DNA of 64,000 nucleotides from the NCBI GenBank assembly GCA_046331565.1, contig JAXLQP010000002.1, positions 1,865,557 to 1,929,556 of the forward strand. Reading direction: 5' to 3'. The DNA is from DASRDU01 sp046331565 (GTDB lineage: Bacteria; Acidobacteriota; Blastocatellia; RBC074). Both the position numbers and the translations under genes were made by a program. Shown here piece by piece: positions 1 to 7,351 of this stretch; the stretch's first letter is position 1; each line of letters opens with the position of its first letter. The notes under the pieces are model-generated. The model was not told the DNA's origin. It saw nothing but the letters and a program-made list of their open reading frames with translations, and made no database searches.

Positions 1-1
1 C

Positions 2-2653
2 CAGACCTTTTCCGGCGTGCTGACCGGGCGTATTGCCGCCAGCAGCGCAGCCGCAGAAATACAGTGGCTCAGCCCGCTCAGTCACACTTTTATGACAGGC
101 AGCGGCGAACAGTTGAAGCTGACCATCGAACCGACGACTTTTCTCAATCAGGCGCCGACCAGCGTAACCGGCAATCTGAATGTTCCGATCAAAGCGCAAC
201 TCCTGCTCGTCAAAGCCAACACTCCGCCGTCAGTGCTGGCCTCGACTCCGACCATTGCCCAGGGCAGCGCGGCATTTGTGCCGGTGGCGACTGTCTCAGA
301 TCAGGAAACAGCGGCAGGTAATCTGATGGTTTCGGCCTCATCACTTTCGCCCGGCCTGCTTGTGAGCCGGGTCATCAACAACAATGGCGCAATCAGCGTC
401 GAGGTCAGAGCCGCCTGTGATGCGCCTGTCACGACCAGTCCGGGGCCGGGCATTCAACTGACCGTGCAGGACGGCGACGGCGCAACCACAGTCGCACAGG
501 TGGCGGTCAGGTATTCACCAAATCCCGCACCGACACTCGGCGGTTACAGCGCGGTCAGCCTGGCGGCGGGCGCGTCAGCCGTAATTCTGCCGGGCGCACC
601 GCCAGTTGATAACGGCGTGATCACGGGCATCAGTGCCGCGGCTCCGGGCTTTGGCGGCACACTCAGCGTCAGCCAGGGCAGCGGCGCAGTCAGCATCTCG
701 AATGCCACGCCGACAGGTAATTTCACGGTCACGGTCACAGCCACTGATAATTGCGGCGCAACCGTTTCGCGCAGCTTTGCGCTCGCGGTCGGACAGACGC
801 CGCCCATTGCCGATCCTTCCTTTTCAGCCGTCAGCAGTCAGGTTTCAGGCACGAGCGTTGACACCACGACCGCTGCTGATTTCACGCAGGACGGCATTAC
901 CGACGTGGCGACGCTCGATTCAGTTCAGACCGGCGCAGTTTCGGTGCTGCCCGGCAACAACAACGGATCGGTTGGCGCGCCCATCAAATCAGGCGCAGGA
1001 TCGCTCAACGCTCCGGTTGAAGCCGGAAACATTCAGGCCGATGCCAACACTCTGACGCCTGTTTTTGAGGCGCGGGATTTCAACGGCGATGGCAAGCCTG
1101 ATCTGCTGATTACGAGCGGCAACAACATCATCGTTCTGATCGGCAGGGGTGACGGCAGTTTCAATGCGCCGCAGTTCGTCACGGCTGAAGGTCGTGATTA
1201 TGCGGGTGATTTCAATCAGGACGGGCTGGCCGATCTGGTGAAATTCAACTTTGACGCGGCAACGATGACCGGCAGCATCAGCGTTCAGTTGAGCCGCGCT
1301 GACGGCACGTTCAGCGATCCGGTCACGACATTGCTTGAAACCGGCAACGGCCTGTCAGCACAGGCCGGAAAGTTCGGTGATTTCAACGGCGACGGCAGGC
1401 CCGATTTTGCAGCCATCACCGACCGCTCACAGTACAGCAACGGTCAGCTTGTGACGCGCAACTTTCAGGTTTCGATCTTTCTCGGCAATGCCAATGGTCA
1501 GTTTGATCACAGCCAGGAGATCAGTTCGGGCACTTATGACCTGGATGCGCTGATCGTCGGTGATTTCAATCAGGACGGGCTGAGCGACGTGGTGACGACT
1601 TCGCCTGACAGCGGCGCTGAACATTTCCTTTACCTGAGCAACCGGCAAAGCGGTCTGCTGCTGGCCGGGTCGCTGGCGGGCGCGCTGCCTGCTGTTTTCA
1701 GAGTCGGAGATTTCAACGCCGATGGCCGGGCCGATCTGGCTTTTGTCACCAGTGACGGCGTGACGATTCGCTCAGGCGATGAAAACAGAGTCTTCAGCCA
1801 GGAAGTCAGGCTCAACGTCAAAGGCGGGCTGAATGTGGGCGATTTCAATCACGATGGCCGGACTGATCTGATCGTGACCGACAGCGCGGCGAGCGCGGTC
1901 AGAGTGCTGCTCAGCAACGCTCCGGCCAACGATGCGCCCGTCATCACGGCGGCAGCGCCACTGACGCGCCAGCCCGGCAGCGCAGGCCAGACCGTCACCA
2001 TTGCCACCGTCAGCGACACCGAAACACCGGCGGGCAATCTGACCGTCAGCGTCGCGTCGGCTCCGGCTGGCATCATCGTTTCAGGCATCACCAACAACAA
2101 CGGCACGATTACAGCCAGTGTGGCTGCCGAATGCAGCACGGCCACCGGCGCAAATCAGGTAGTGCTGAGAGTCACTGATGGCGGCGGGCTGAGCAGCACG
2201 GCTGCGCTGACAGTCAATGTCGGACTCAGCGATGTGACCGCACAGGTCAGCTTTCTGCTGTCAGGTCTGATTTATGACCGGGCGCATCGCACCTTCAACG
2301 GCACAGTCACCATCACCAGCATCAGCAGTCAGCCGATCACCGGCCCGCTGCGGCTGGAACTGACCGGCCTGAATGGCAGCGTCGGACTGGTCAATGCCAC
2401 CAGCCTGCGTTGCAGCACGCCATTTATTACGCTGTCAAATGTGACTGCGATTGCGCCGGGACAGTCGGTGGTGGTGCCGGTGATCTTCAGCAATCCGGGA
2501 AATATTCTGATCAGCTTCACACCGCAACTGCATAATAGTAATCTGTTCGTGCCAATCGAAAACCTGCCCCCGCCCCTCGCCGACAATCGGGAAAGTCAGA
2601 CCAGGCTCTCACCAGGTCGGATCAGGAGGCCGCCAGAAAGGAGAGTTCGATGA
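2..2653 (+). CDS. FG-GAP/VCBS-repeat extracellular protein, 5' truncated by window edge
   Basis: The reading frame is open to the first complete codon of the window, so the true start and any signal peptide lie upstream. The visible part has about 880 residues, rich in Ala, Ser, Thr, Gly and Val as in secreted bacterial surface proteins. The middle third holds at least six copies of an FG-GAP/VCBS-type calcium-loop motif (forms such as DFNGDGKPDLL, DFNQDGLADLV, DFNADGRADLA and DFNHDGRTDLI), which build an integrin-like beta-propeller. Related Ig/cadherin-like segments flank it; the phrase 'SNNNGTI/AI' and an adjacent 'aeC/aaC' recur on both sides. The extreme C-terminus is basic and has no sorting signal. 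The stop overlaps the next start in an ATGA arrangement, which suggests translational coupling to the PEP-CTERM protein. The role is probably adhesion or surface display; the ligand is unknown. Confidence 0.85.
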   Translation, partial: QTFSGVLTGRIAASSAAAEIQWLSPLSHTFMTGSGEQLKLTIEPTTFLNQAPTSVTGNLNVPIKAQLLLVKANTPPSVLASTPTIAQGSAAFVPVATVSDQETAAGNLMVSASSLSPGLLVSRVINNNGAISVEVRAACDAPVTTSPGPGIQLTVQDGDGATTVAQVAVRYSPNPAPTLGGYSAVSLAAGASAVILPGAPPVDNGVITGISAAAPGFGGTLSVSQGSGAVSISNATPTGNFTVTVTATDNCGATVSRSFALAVGQTPPIADPSFSAVSSQVSGTSVDTTTAADFTQDGITDVATLDSVQTGAVSVLPGNNNGSVGAPIKSGAGSLNAPVEAGNIQADANTLTPVFEARDFNGDGKPDLLITSGNNIIVLIGRGDGSFNAPQFVTAEGRDYAGDFNQDGLADLVKFNFDAATMTGSISVQLSRADGTFSDPVTTLLETGNGLSAQAGKFGDFNGDGRPDFAAITDRSQYSNGQLVTRNFQVSIFLGNANGQFDHSQEISSGTYDLDALIVGDFNQDGLSDVVTTSPDSGAEHFLYLSNRQSGLLLAGSLAGALPAVFRVGDFNADGRADLAFVTSDGVTIRSGDENRVFSQEVRLNVKGGLNVGDFNHDGRTDLIVTDSAASAVRVLLSNAPANDAPVITAAAPLTRQPGSAGQTVTIATVSDTETPAGNLTVSVASAPAGIIVSGITNNNGTITASVAAECSTATGANQVVLRVTDGGGLSSTAALTVNVGLSDVTAQVSFLLSGLIYDRAHRTFNGTVTITSISSQPITGPLRLELTGLNGSVGLVNATSLRCSTPFITLSNVTAIAPGQSVVVPVIFSNPGNILISFTPQLHNSNLFVPIENLPPPLADNRESQTRLSPGRIRRPPERRVR

Positions 2654-3321
2654 AAGCGCCCAGCTTCTCACCCGGCAGCTTTCCGCAGTTCATCATCGCC
2701 TGCGCCCTGCTGCTCTTTGCGGCCAGCGTCACCCAGGCCGATCCCGTCACCTTTACTGTTTCAGTCAACACCAGCGCGCTGAGTGGAACGAACGGCTTTA
2801 TCAACTTTCAGTTCAATCCGGGCGGCGCTGGTGCGCCGACGGCCACCGCCACCATCACCGGATTTACTTTTGCAGGCGGCACGCTCGCAGGCACCGCTGA
2901 CCTGACGGGCGGCGCTGCGGGCACGCTGCCTGGCACAGTGACCATCAACAACAGTTCGCAGCTCAACGATCTGTTCCAGGGCTTTACCCTCGGCAACAGT
3001 TTCAGCTTTACGCTGACGCTGTCAGGCAACGCGCTCAACAATCCCGGCGGCAACATCGGCAGCGCGTTTGCGCTTTCGCTGTTCGGCCCCAATCAGACGA
3101 CGCCGCTGCTGACGCTCGATCCGAACGGCACGCTGCTGACGCTGCTGCTCAATCCGGGCGGCACGATCACGTCGCTGACCTTTCCCACAGGCAGCGGCGC
3201 ATCAGTGGTCACCATTCAGCAGCAGACCGCCGTCCCCGAACCGGCAACAGTGCTGCTGCTGACAACCGGCCTGTTCAGCCTGGGGTTCAGAATCAGGTGC
3301 CAGCGCCGCAAAGACAACTGA
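2650..3321 (+). CDS. PEP-CTERM sorting-domain secreted protein
   Basis: The protein has 223 residues. An N-terminal signal peptide (basic start, then the hydrophobic run FIIACALLLFAASVTQA, cleavage about residue 30) leads into a Gly/Thr/Asn-rich beta-type exported domain. The C-terminus carries a textbook PEP-CTERM signal: VPEPATVLLL, a short hydrophobic stretch, then a basic tail (RIRCQRRKDN). In this family the motif is recognised by an exosortase for transfer to the cell surface or matrix; no exosortase gene is in the window. A strong ribosome-binding site (AAAGGAGAG) precedes the ATG, which overlaps the stop of the upstream FG-GAP gene. The two are therefore probably one operon, closed by the terminator just downstream. 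Confidence 0.9.
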   Translation: MKAPSFSPGSFPQFIIACALLLFAASVTQADPVTFTVSVNTSALSGTNGFINFQFNPGGAGAPTATATITGFTFAGGTLAGTADLTGGAAGTLPGTVTINNSSQLNDLFQGFTLGNSFSFTLTLSGNALNNPGGNIGSAFALSLFGPNQTTPLLTLDPNGTLLTLLLNPGGTITSLTFPTGSGASVVTIQQQTAVPEPATVLLLTTGLFSLGFRIRCQRRKDN

Positions 3322-3345
3322 TCACGCGAAACAGGACAGTCCGAC

Positions 3346-3378
3346 GGGCAGCGATCTGATTCGCTGCCCTTTTTTATT
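3346..3378 (+). terminator. Rho-independent terminator
   Basis: A perfect 9-bp GC-rich stem (GGGCAGCGA, 6-nt loop, TCGCTGCCC) is followed directly by TTTTTTATT. It lies 25 bp after the PEP-CTERM stop codon and closes the FG-GAP/PEP-CTERM transcript. Confidence 0.92.
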
Positions 3379-3572
3379 GGCAGGCCGCACCTGAAACTTT
3401 CACTCCGCAGGGAACAGACCGGACGACGCGGCACAGCACTTTTGTGCCGCCTGCGCTTTTTGTGGTGAATCAAATCCACTGAACCGGGGCGGCACTAATC
3501 TGCATCCATTTCAGGTCAGTTTGCGTATCAGTTTTGTACCGGAAAGGTGTTGCCATCACCATTACTGAATCG

Positions 3573-3645
3573 TCTGCATCGTTGCCGTCTTGTGGGGCAA
3601 CGATGCAGATGTGAAGCACCACATTCGACAAGCTGACAGCTTGTC
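3573..3645 (+). promoter_or_regulatory. Two consecutive perfect hairpins in the methyltransferase leader
   Basis: Hairpin 1 has 14-bp perfect arms (TCTGCATCGTTGCC at 3573-3586, partner at 3596-3609, 9-nt loop). Hairpin 2 is the near-continuous palindrome GACAAGCT-GAC-AGCTTGTC (3627-3645). The second ends 22 bp before the start codon, just upstream of the ribosome-binding site. There is no U-tract. The structure could be an operator pair, an mRNA leader element, or members of the dispersed palindrome families seen elsewhere in the window. Apart from this and the terminator at 3346, I see nothing else in the 346-bp gap. Confidence 0.5.
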
Positions 3646-3667
3646 TGCAACTTTGACAGGAGAAATT

Positions 3668-4711
3668 ATGGAACATTCAGTTATGCCAGCCACAGGCGCA
3701 GCGATGACGGCTGCGCCTTCTCCCGAACAGGTTTTTGAAACGCTGACGGCCTTTCAGCGCACTGCCGCGCTGCGCGGCGCGATTGAACTTGATCTGTTTA
3801 CTGCCATCGCTGAAGGCGCAAGCACCGTGCAGGCGATTGCCGCGCGCTGTCAGGCTTCGGAACGCGGCACGCGCATTCTCTGTGATTACCTGACGATCAT
3901 CGGATTTCTGAATAAAACCGGACAGACTTACGCGCTGACGCAGAACAGCGCCATTTTTCTTAACCGTCATTCACCGGCTTACATTGGCAGCGTGGCGCGA
4001 TTTCTGAATTCACCATCGCTGATGGATGCTTTTCAGAATGTGGCTGAAACCGTCCGGCGCGGCACGACGCTGCTTGGCGGCGCAGGTTCGATGGATCCTG
4101 AGCATCCGATGTGGGTTGAATTTGCGCGGGCGATGATGCCGATGATGGCTCCGGCAGCCGAAGGCATTGCCACGCTGCTTGAAGCTGAAAAAGGTGAAAG
4201 CTGGAAGGTGCTCGACATTGCCGCCGGTCACGGCATCTTCGGCGTGACGCTGGCGCGGCGCAATCCGCAGGCGCAGGTGACGGCGCTTGACTGGCAGAAC
4301 GTGCTGAACGTCGCGCTCGAAAATGCCCGGGCCGCAGGCGTCATTGATCGTTATCACCTGCTGCCGGGCAGCGCGTTCGAGGTTGATTACGGCACCGGTT
4401 ATGACGTGGTGCTGCTGACGAACTTTCTGCATCACTTCGATCAGCCGACCTGCGAAACGCTGCTGCGCAGGGTGCAGGCGGCGCTCAAACCCGGTGGCCG
4501 CGCCGTTACGCTGGAATTCGTGCCGAACGATGATCGCGTCACGCCGCCAATGGAAGCGACCTTCAGCCTGACGATGCTGGCCACAACCGCCGCCGGAGAT
4601 GCGTACACCTTCGCGGAATATGGTGAGATGTTCCGCCGCGCCGGATTTGCGCGCAGCGAAATCCATCAGGTGCCGATGTCGCCGCAGCACGTCATCATCA
4701 GTCACAAGTAA
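3668..4711 (+). CDS. SAM-dependent methyltransferase, acetylserotonin O-methyltransferase-like
   Basis: The start chosen is the ATG preceded by AGGAGA; the open frame runs further upstream, but only through the hairpin leader. This gives 347 residues, the usual size of class I small-molecule O-methyltransferases with an N-terminal winged-helix dimerisation domain. Residues about 20-110 look like that helical domain (FQRTAALRGAIELDLFTAIA, and 'LCDYLTIIGFLNKTG'). SAM motif I is VLDIAAGHGIFG near residue 180, followed by an acidic residue in 'VTALDWQNVL' and the motif 'VVLLTNFLHHFD' near 270. The substrate is unknown. No polyketide or other biosynthetic genes sit nearby, so this is probably a stand-alone tailoring or housekeeping enzyme. 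Confidence 0.85.
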   Translation: MEHSVMPATGAAMTAAPSPEQVFETLTAFQRTAALRGAIELDLFTAIAEGASTVQAIAARCQASERGTRILCDYLTIIGFLNKTGQTYALTQNSAIFLNRHSPAYIGSVARFLNSPSLMDAFQNVAETVRRGTTLLGGAGSMDPEHPMWVEFARAMMPMMAPAAEGIATLLEAEKGESWKVLDIAAGHGIFGVTLARRNPQAQVTALDWQNVLNVALENARAAGVIDRYHLLPGSAFEVDYGTGYDVVLLTNFLHHFDQPTCETLLRRVQAALKPGGRAVTLEFVPNDDRVTPPMEATFSLTMLATTAAGDAYTFAEYGEMFRRAGFARSEIHQVPMSPQHVIISHK

Positions 4712-4742
4712 GCCTCAACAATTATCAGGCCACTCAGACAAA

Positions 4743-4785
4743 CAGGCCGGATGTGCTGTCATCAGTCAACAACACATCCGGCCTG
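4743..4785. terminator. Bidirectional hairpin between convergent genes
   Basis: Perfect 13-bp arms (CAGGCCGGATGTG at 4743-4755, partner at 4773-4785) with a 17-nt loop lie between the methyltransferase stop and the stop of the convergent gene at 4821. There is no clear U-tract. The placement supports a shared transcript-end structure. Confidence 0.6.
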
Positions 4786-4820
4786 ATCCTTATCCGGGGT
4801 GATTCAGAATTTCAGCCTGA

Positions 4821-5528
4821 TTAATCGGACGAGCCGTAATCGCCCGAATCCGAACTTTTCTGGCGGCTGTTTCGGCCTGAGGTGATTTCGCTGACAAGCA
4901 GCTTCCACACATCGGGCCGCTGCTGCGTTGCGCTGTTGAGCAGGTGATTGATCCAGTCGAGCGGTTGCGCGGCGGCCAGTTGCGCCGTGCGTTCGGGCAG
5001 GCGGCAGTTGACGGTCTTGAAAATTTTCAGGCGCGTGACCGTTTCTGATTCCAGCCACCCGCGCGCATTCAGGCTGCCTTTGACCAGTTCAGCCACATCC
5101 TGCCAGGGTTCGGTGCTGTCTTCCTGCAACAGCGTATAAATCAGATCGCTGACTTTAACCGGGCCTTTTGAAACCAGCGCACAGACCTGCGCTTCGAGGC
5201 TGTGGTCAGGAAAGCGAAACGACGGCTGGCCCGGATCGGCAAACAGCACCGTCACGGTGCGCAAACCGAACAGAGCTTTTTGTGTGCCCACGCGCAAACG
5301 AATGCCGCCGGAATGTTCGCAGGCAAGCAGCGTGGCGGCCAGAATTGCCTGGCCCAGTTCCGGCGCGGAGACTTTGGCCTCCTGATGCAGCAGCTTCACT
5401 TTGGCGGTAAGCATTCCGGCAGGCTGAGCATACTTTTCGCCGTGCAGATAAATCAGTTCACTCGGCGCAAACTGCAACCCCGTCTGGCTGGCAGAAGCGC
5501 CGCCGGACGGACTCTGACTCCCGATCAT
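4821..5528 (-). CDS. Conserved-looking protein of unknown function
   Basis: This 235-residue soluble protein has a very strong ribosome-binding site (AAGGAGGAAA) before its ATG. I do not recognise the family with confidence. The middle has alternating helices and short strands ('LGQAILAATLLACEHSGGIRLRV', 'EAQVCALVSKGPVKVSDLIYTLL', 'LVKGSLNARGWLES'), loosely like GPP34/GOLPH3-type or winged-helix proteins; this resemblance is weak. The N-terminus (about 20 residues) and C-terminus (SSDSGDYGSSD) look disordered. It appears monocistronic, between the convergent methyltransferase and the DM13/sigma pair. Confidence 0.7.
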   Translation of the reverse strand: MIGSQSPSGGASASQTGLQFAPSELIYLHGEKYAQPAGMLTAKVKLLHQEAKVSAPELGQAILAATLLACEHSGGIRLRVGTQKALFGLRTVTVLFADPGQPSFRFPDHSLEAQVCALVSKGPVKVSDLIYTLLQEDSTEPWQDVAELVKGSLNARGWLESETVTRLKIFKTVNCRLPERTAQLAAAQPLDWINHLLNSATQQRPDVWKLLVSEITSGRNSRQKSSDSGDYGSSD

Positions 5529-5706
5529 CTGGTATTTCCTCCTTAACGAAATGAAGAAAGGTTATGGATAAATGTTGGCGGGGGCCGAAAACCAGCAGGC
5601 GCGCACCATAACACAAGCCCGTCAGGCCCCGGCACAATTTAATGTGTGCCGGGTGACCTGGCTTACCGGATGCCGACATTGATGGTGGCGCTTTACAAAC
5701 GCTGCT

Positions 5707-6147
5707 CTATGGCTGACGCAGCGGCGCAGTGGTGAAATTGACGTGATACTGACGGTTCCAGATTGTGACGGCGCGATACCTGGCAAGGTCAACTTCGGCG
5801 GGCACCTGATAAATCAGTCTGGCCTGACCAGGCCGCCACTCACCGAGCGGCACAAAGGCTGCGCGTTCGACCGCTTCATTTTCATAAGCATCAGGCGCGG
5901 CAATCAGGCCCACCATCAACTGCTGTCCCGCCCCCGTAACCAGGTCATCAAGCGCCAGCATGCGCTGCCCGTCAGCCGTCCGGTAAAGAATCGCCGTGCC
6001 GCTGCCCTTGTGCGCGACCTGATGAAAACGACCAATGGCAATGATGCCGGCCATTGCCTGCGAATGTTGACGGCGCAATGCCACCGTTGCCGCAGTCAGC
6101 AGCACTGTCACCAGCATAATCAGCACGAGTTTCAGCCTGTTCATCAT
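5707..6147 (-). CDS. DM13-domain protein with N-terminal membrane anchor
   Basis: A hydrophobic segment (LVLIMLVTVLLTAATVAL, about residues 6-23) anchors or exports a single DM13 domain of about 110 residues. The match is the arrangement 'GRFHQVAHKGSGTAILYRTADGQRMLALDDLVTGAGQQLMVGL' with a terminal 'YHVNFTTAPL'. DM13 domains have been proposed to act in extracytoplasmic redox or electron-transfer contexts. No redox cofactor motif or cysteine is visible here, so the role is unproven. The gene begins 11 bp after the sigma-factor stop and has a good ribosome-binding site (GGAGGG), so the two are almost certainly co-transcribed. Confidence 0.8.
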   Translation of the reverse strand: MMNRLKLVLIMLVTVLLTAATVALRRQHSQAMAGIIAIGRFHQVAHKGSGTAILYRTADGQRMLALDDLVTGAGQQLMVGLIAAPDAYENEAVERAAFVPLGEWRPGQARLIYQVPAEVDLARYRAVTIWNRQYHVNFTTAPLRQP

Positions 6148-6158
6148 TCACCCTCCGT

Positions 6159-6716
6159 TTACGCCGCCTGCGAAGCGGCGCGCACACCAGCCGACCTGGC
6201 CATTTCTGCGAGTTCAACGCGCAACAGCCTGCGACCGCGATTGAGCCGCGACATCACCGTGCCGATTGGAATGCCGAGCGTTTCCTGAATTTCACGATAA
6301 GAAAAGTCATGCACGTCGGCCAGCACGACGACTTCAGCAAACTGCTGCGGCAGCTTTCTGAACGCGGCAATCACCTGCTCATCGCTGATCTGTTCCTGCA
6401 CGACCGGCGGCTCATACGCGACGGTGTTTTCGACGACCTCAAGATCATCACTCATGGCGCTCCAGCGGAACCATTTGCGGCGATGATGTGAAACGACGTG
6501 AAAGAGAATCTGAAAGAGCCACGCGCGGCAATTCGTGCCAGGCGTGAAGCGGTGAAATGATTTCCAGGCCTGCAGGTACACTTCCTGCGCCACGTCTTCG
6601 GCTTCGGTGCGATTACGCAGCAGGGCGACTGCCGTCCGAAACAGGTCTTTCATATGCGGCATGGCCACAGCTTCAAACTCTTCCATTCTGGCATTGTCGT
6701 CGCGTTCGTTCTGCAT
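6159..6716 (-). CDS. ECF-type RNA polymerase sigma factor
   Basis: The start chosen (MQNERDD...) is preceded by GGAGGAGAC with correct spacing; the frame could extend 26 codons upstream without support. The 185-residue product has sigma region 2 ('EAEDVAQEVYLQAWKSFHRF', then 'CRAWLFQILFHVV') and region 4 with its helix-turn-helix ('FSYREIQETLGIPIGTVMSRLNRGRRLLR'). The length is typical of an ECF factor. No zinc-finger anti-sigma factor follows; the next gene encodes the DM13 membrane protein, which is therefore a candidate partner or target. Its regulon cannot be read from this window. Confidence 0.92.
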   Translation of the reverse strand: MQNERDDNARMEEFEAVAMPHMKDLFRTAVALLRNRTEAEDVAQEVYLQAWKSFHRFTPGTNCRAWLFQILFHVVSHHRRKWFRWSAMSDDLEVVENTVAYEPPVVQEQISDEQVIAAFRKLPQQFAEVVVLADVHDFSYREIQETLGIPIGTVMSRLNRGRRLLRVELAEMARSAGVRAASQAA

Positions 6717-7025
6717 ACAGTCTCCTCCACGTCCGGTGCATTCCCGATGAAGCCGCAACCTGGCGGTGTGCTGCGGCTCGTCTGATGAGCGCACCTTACG
6801 CAGTTCCGTCCCCTGAAGTCTTAAAAGCGCACCGAAAGAGACTTAAATAAAAACCTAACGCACTTAACGACTATGCCGACACGAACTTAAGCGAAACCGG
6901 AATTACTGTTCCTGATTCCTGATCTCTGTTTCCTGACGCCTGCCAAAATTAAAAACCAGCCGTCATTATTCGTTGACAGGCTCGCCAGCCGGGATTCCAG
7001 GCGCGTGTATGAGATGGAAAACCAC
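6717..7025. other. Intergenic region upstream of the sigma factor; no gene seen
   Basis: This is the first half of a 635-bp gap between divergent genes. It holds the leader of the sigma-factor transcript and a short run near 6909-6945 built from the 'CCTGATTCCTGA' phrase that also makes the palindromes at 24625 and 44044. No convincing promoter or open frame is visible. The rest of the gap is the inverted-repeat cluster at 7026-7172 and the leader of the PSD1 gene. Confidence 0.5.
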
Positions 7026-7172
7026 AGCTCCGTCAGGAGCGACCTGTTGACAGCTCGCGTGAGCAATAACCGACCAGCTCCGTCAGGAGCGGCAGAACAC
7101 AGACCGCTCCTGACGGAGCTGCGGGAATTACGCAGAGCTGATTTCTATCAACAGGCCGCTCCTGACGGAGTT
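7026..7172. repeat. Nested inverted-repeat cluster (four copies of a 16-bp palindromic unit)
   Basis: Four copies of AGCTCCGTCAGGAGCG or its complement occur at 7026-7041, 7076-7091, 7105-7120 and 7157-7172. The first two are direct and the last two inverted, so they form an inner hairpin (7076/7120) inside an outer one (7026/7172). The outer arms extend into the flanking 'CCTGTTGA' phrase with about two mismatches in 26. There is no U-tract. Confidence 0.85.
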
Positions 7173-7351
7173 GAAAGCGGCTCCCGATTTCACCAGCCAA
7201 CTCCCTTCTGTGACGTTCGCGCAAGCAAAAATTGACAACTGATTGATGGATTGTTAGCCTGCAGTGGTCAAACCAAATACAGTCTGGCAGACGCCTTCAC
7301 AGCAATTCCTGACTCCGGTCAGACCGGACGGATTCACAACCTGAGACTGAA

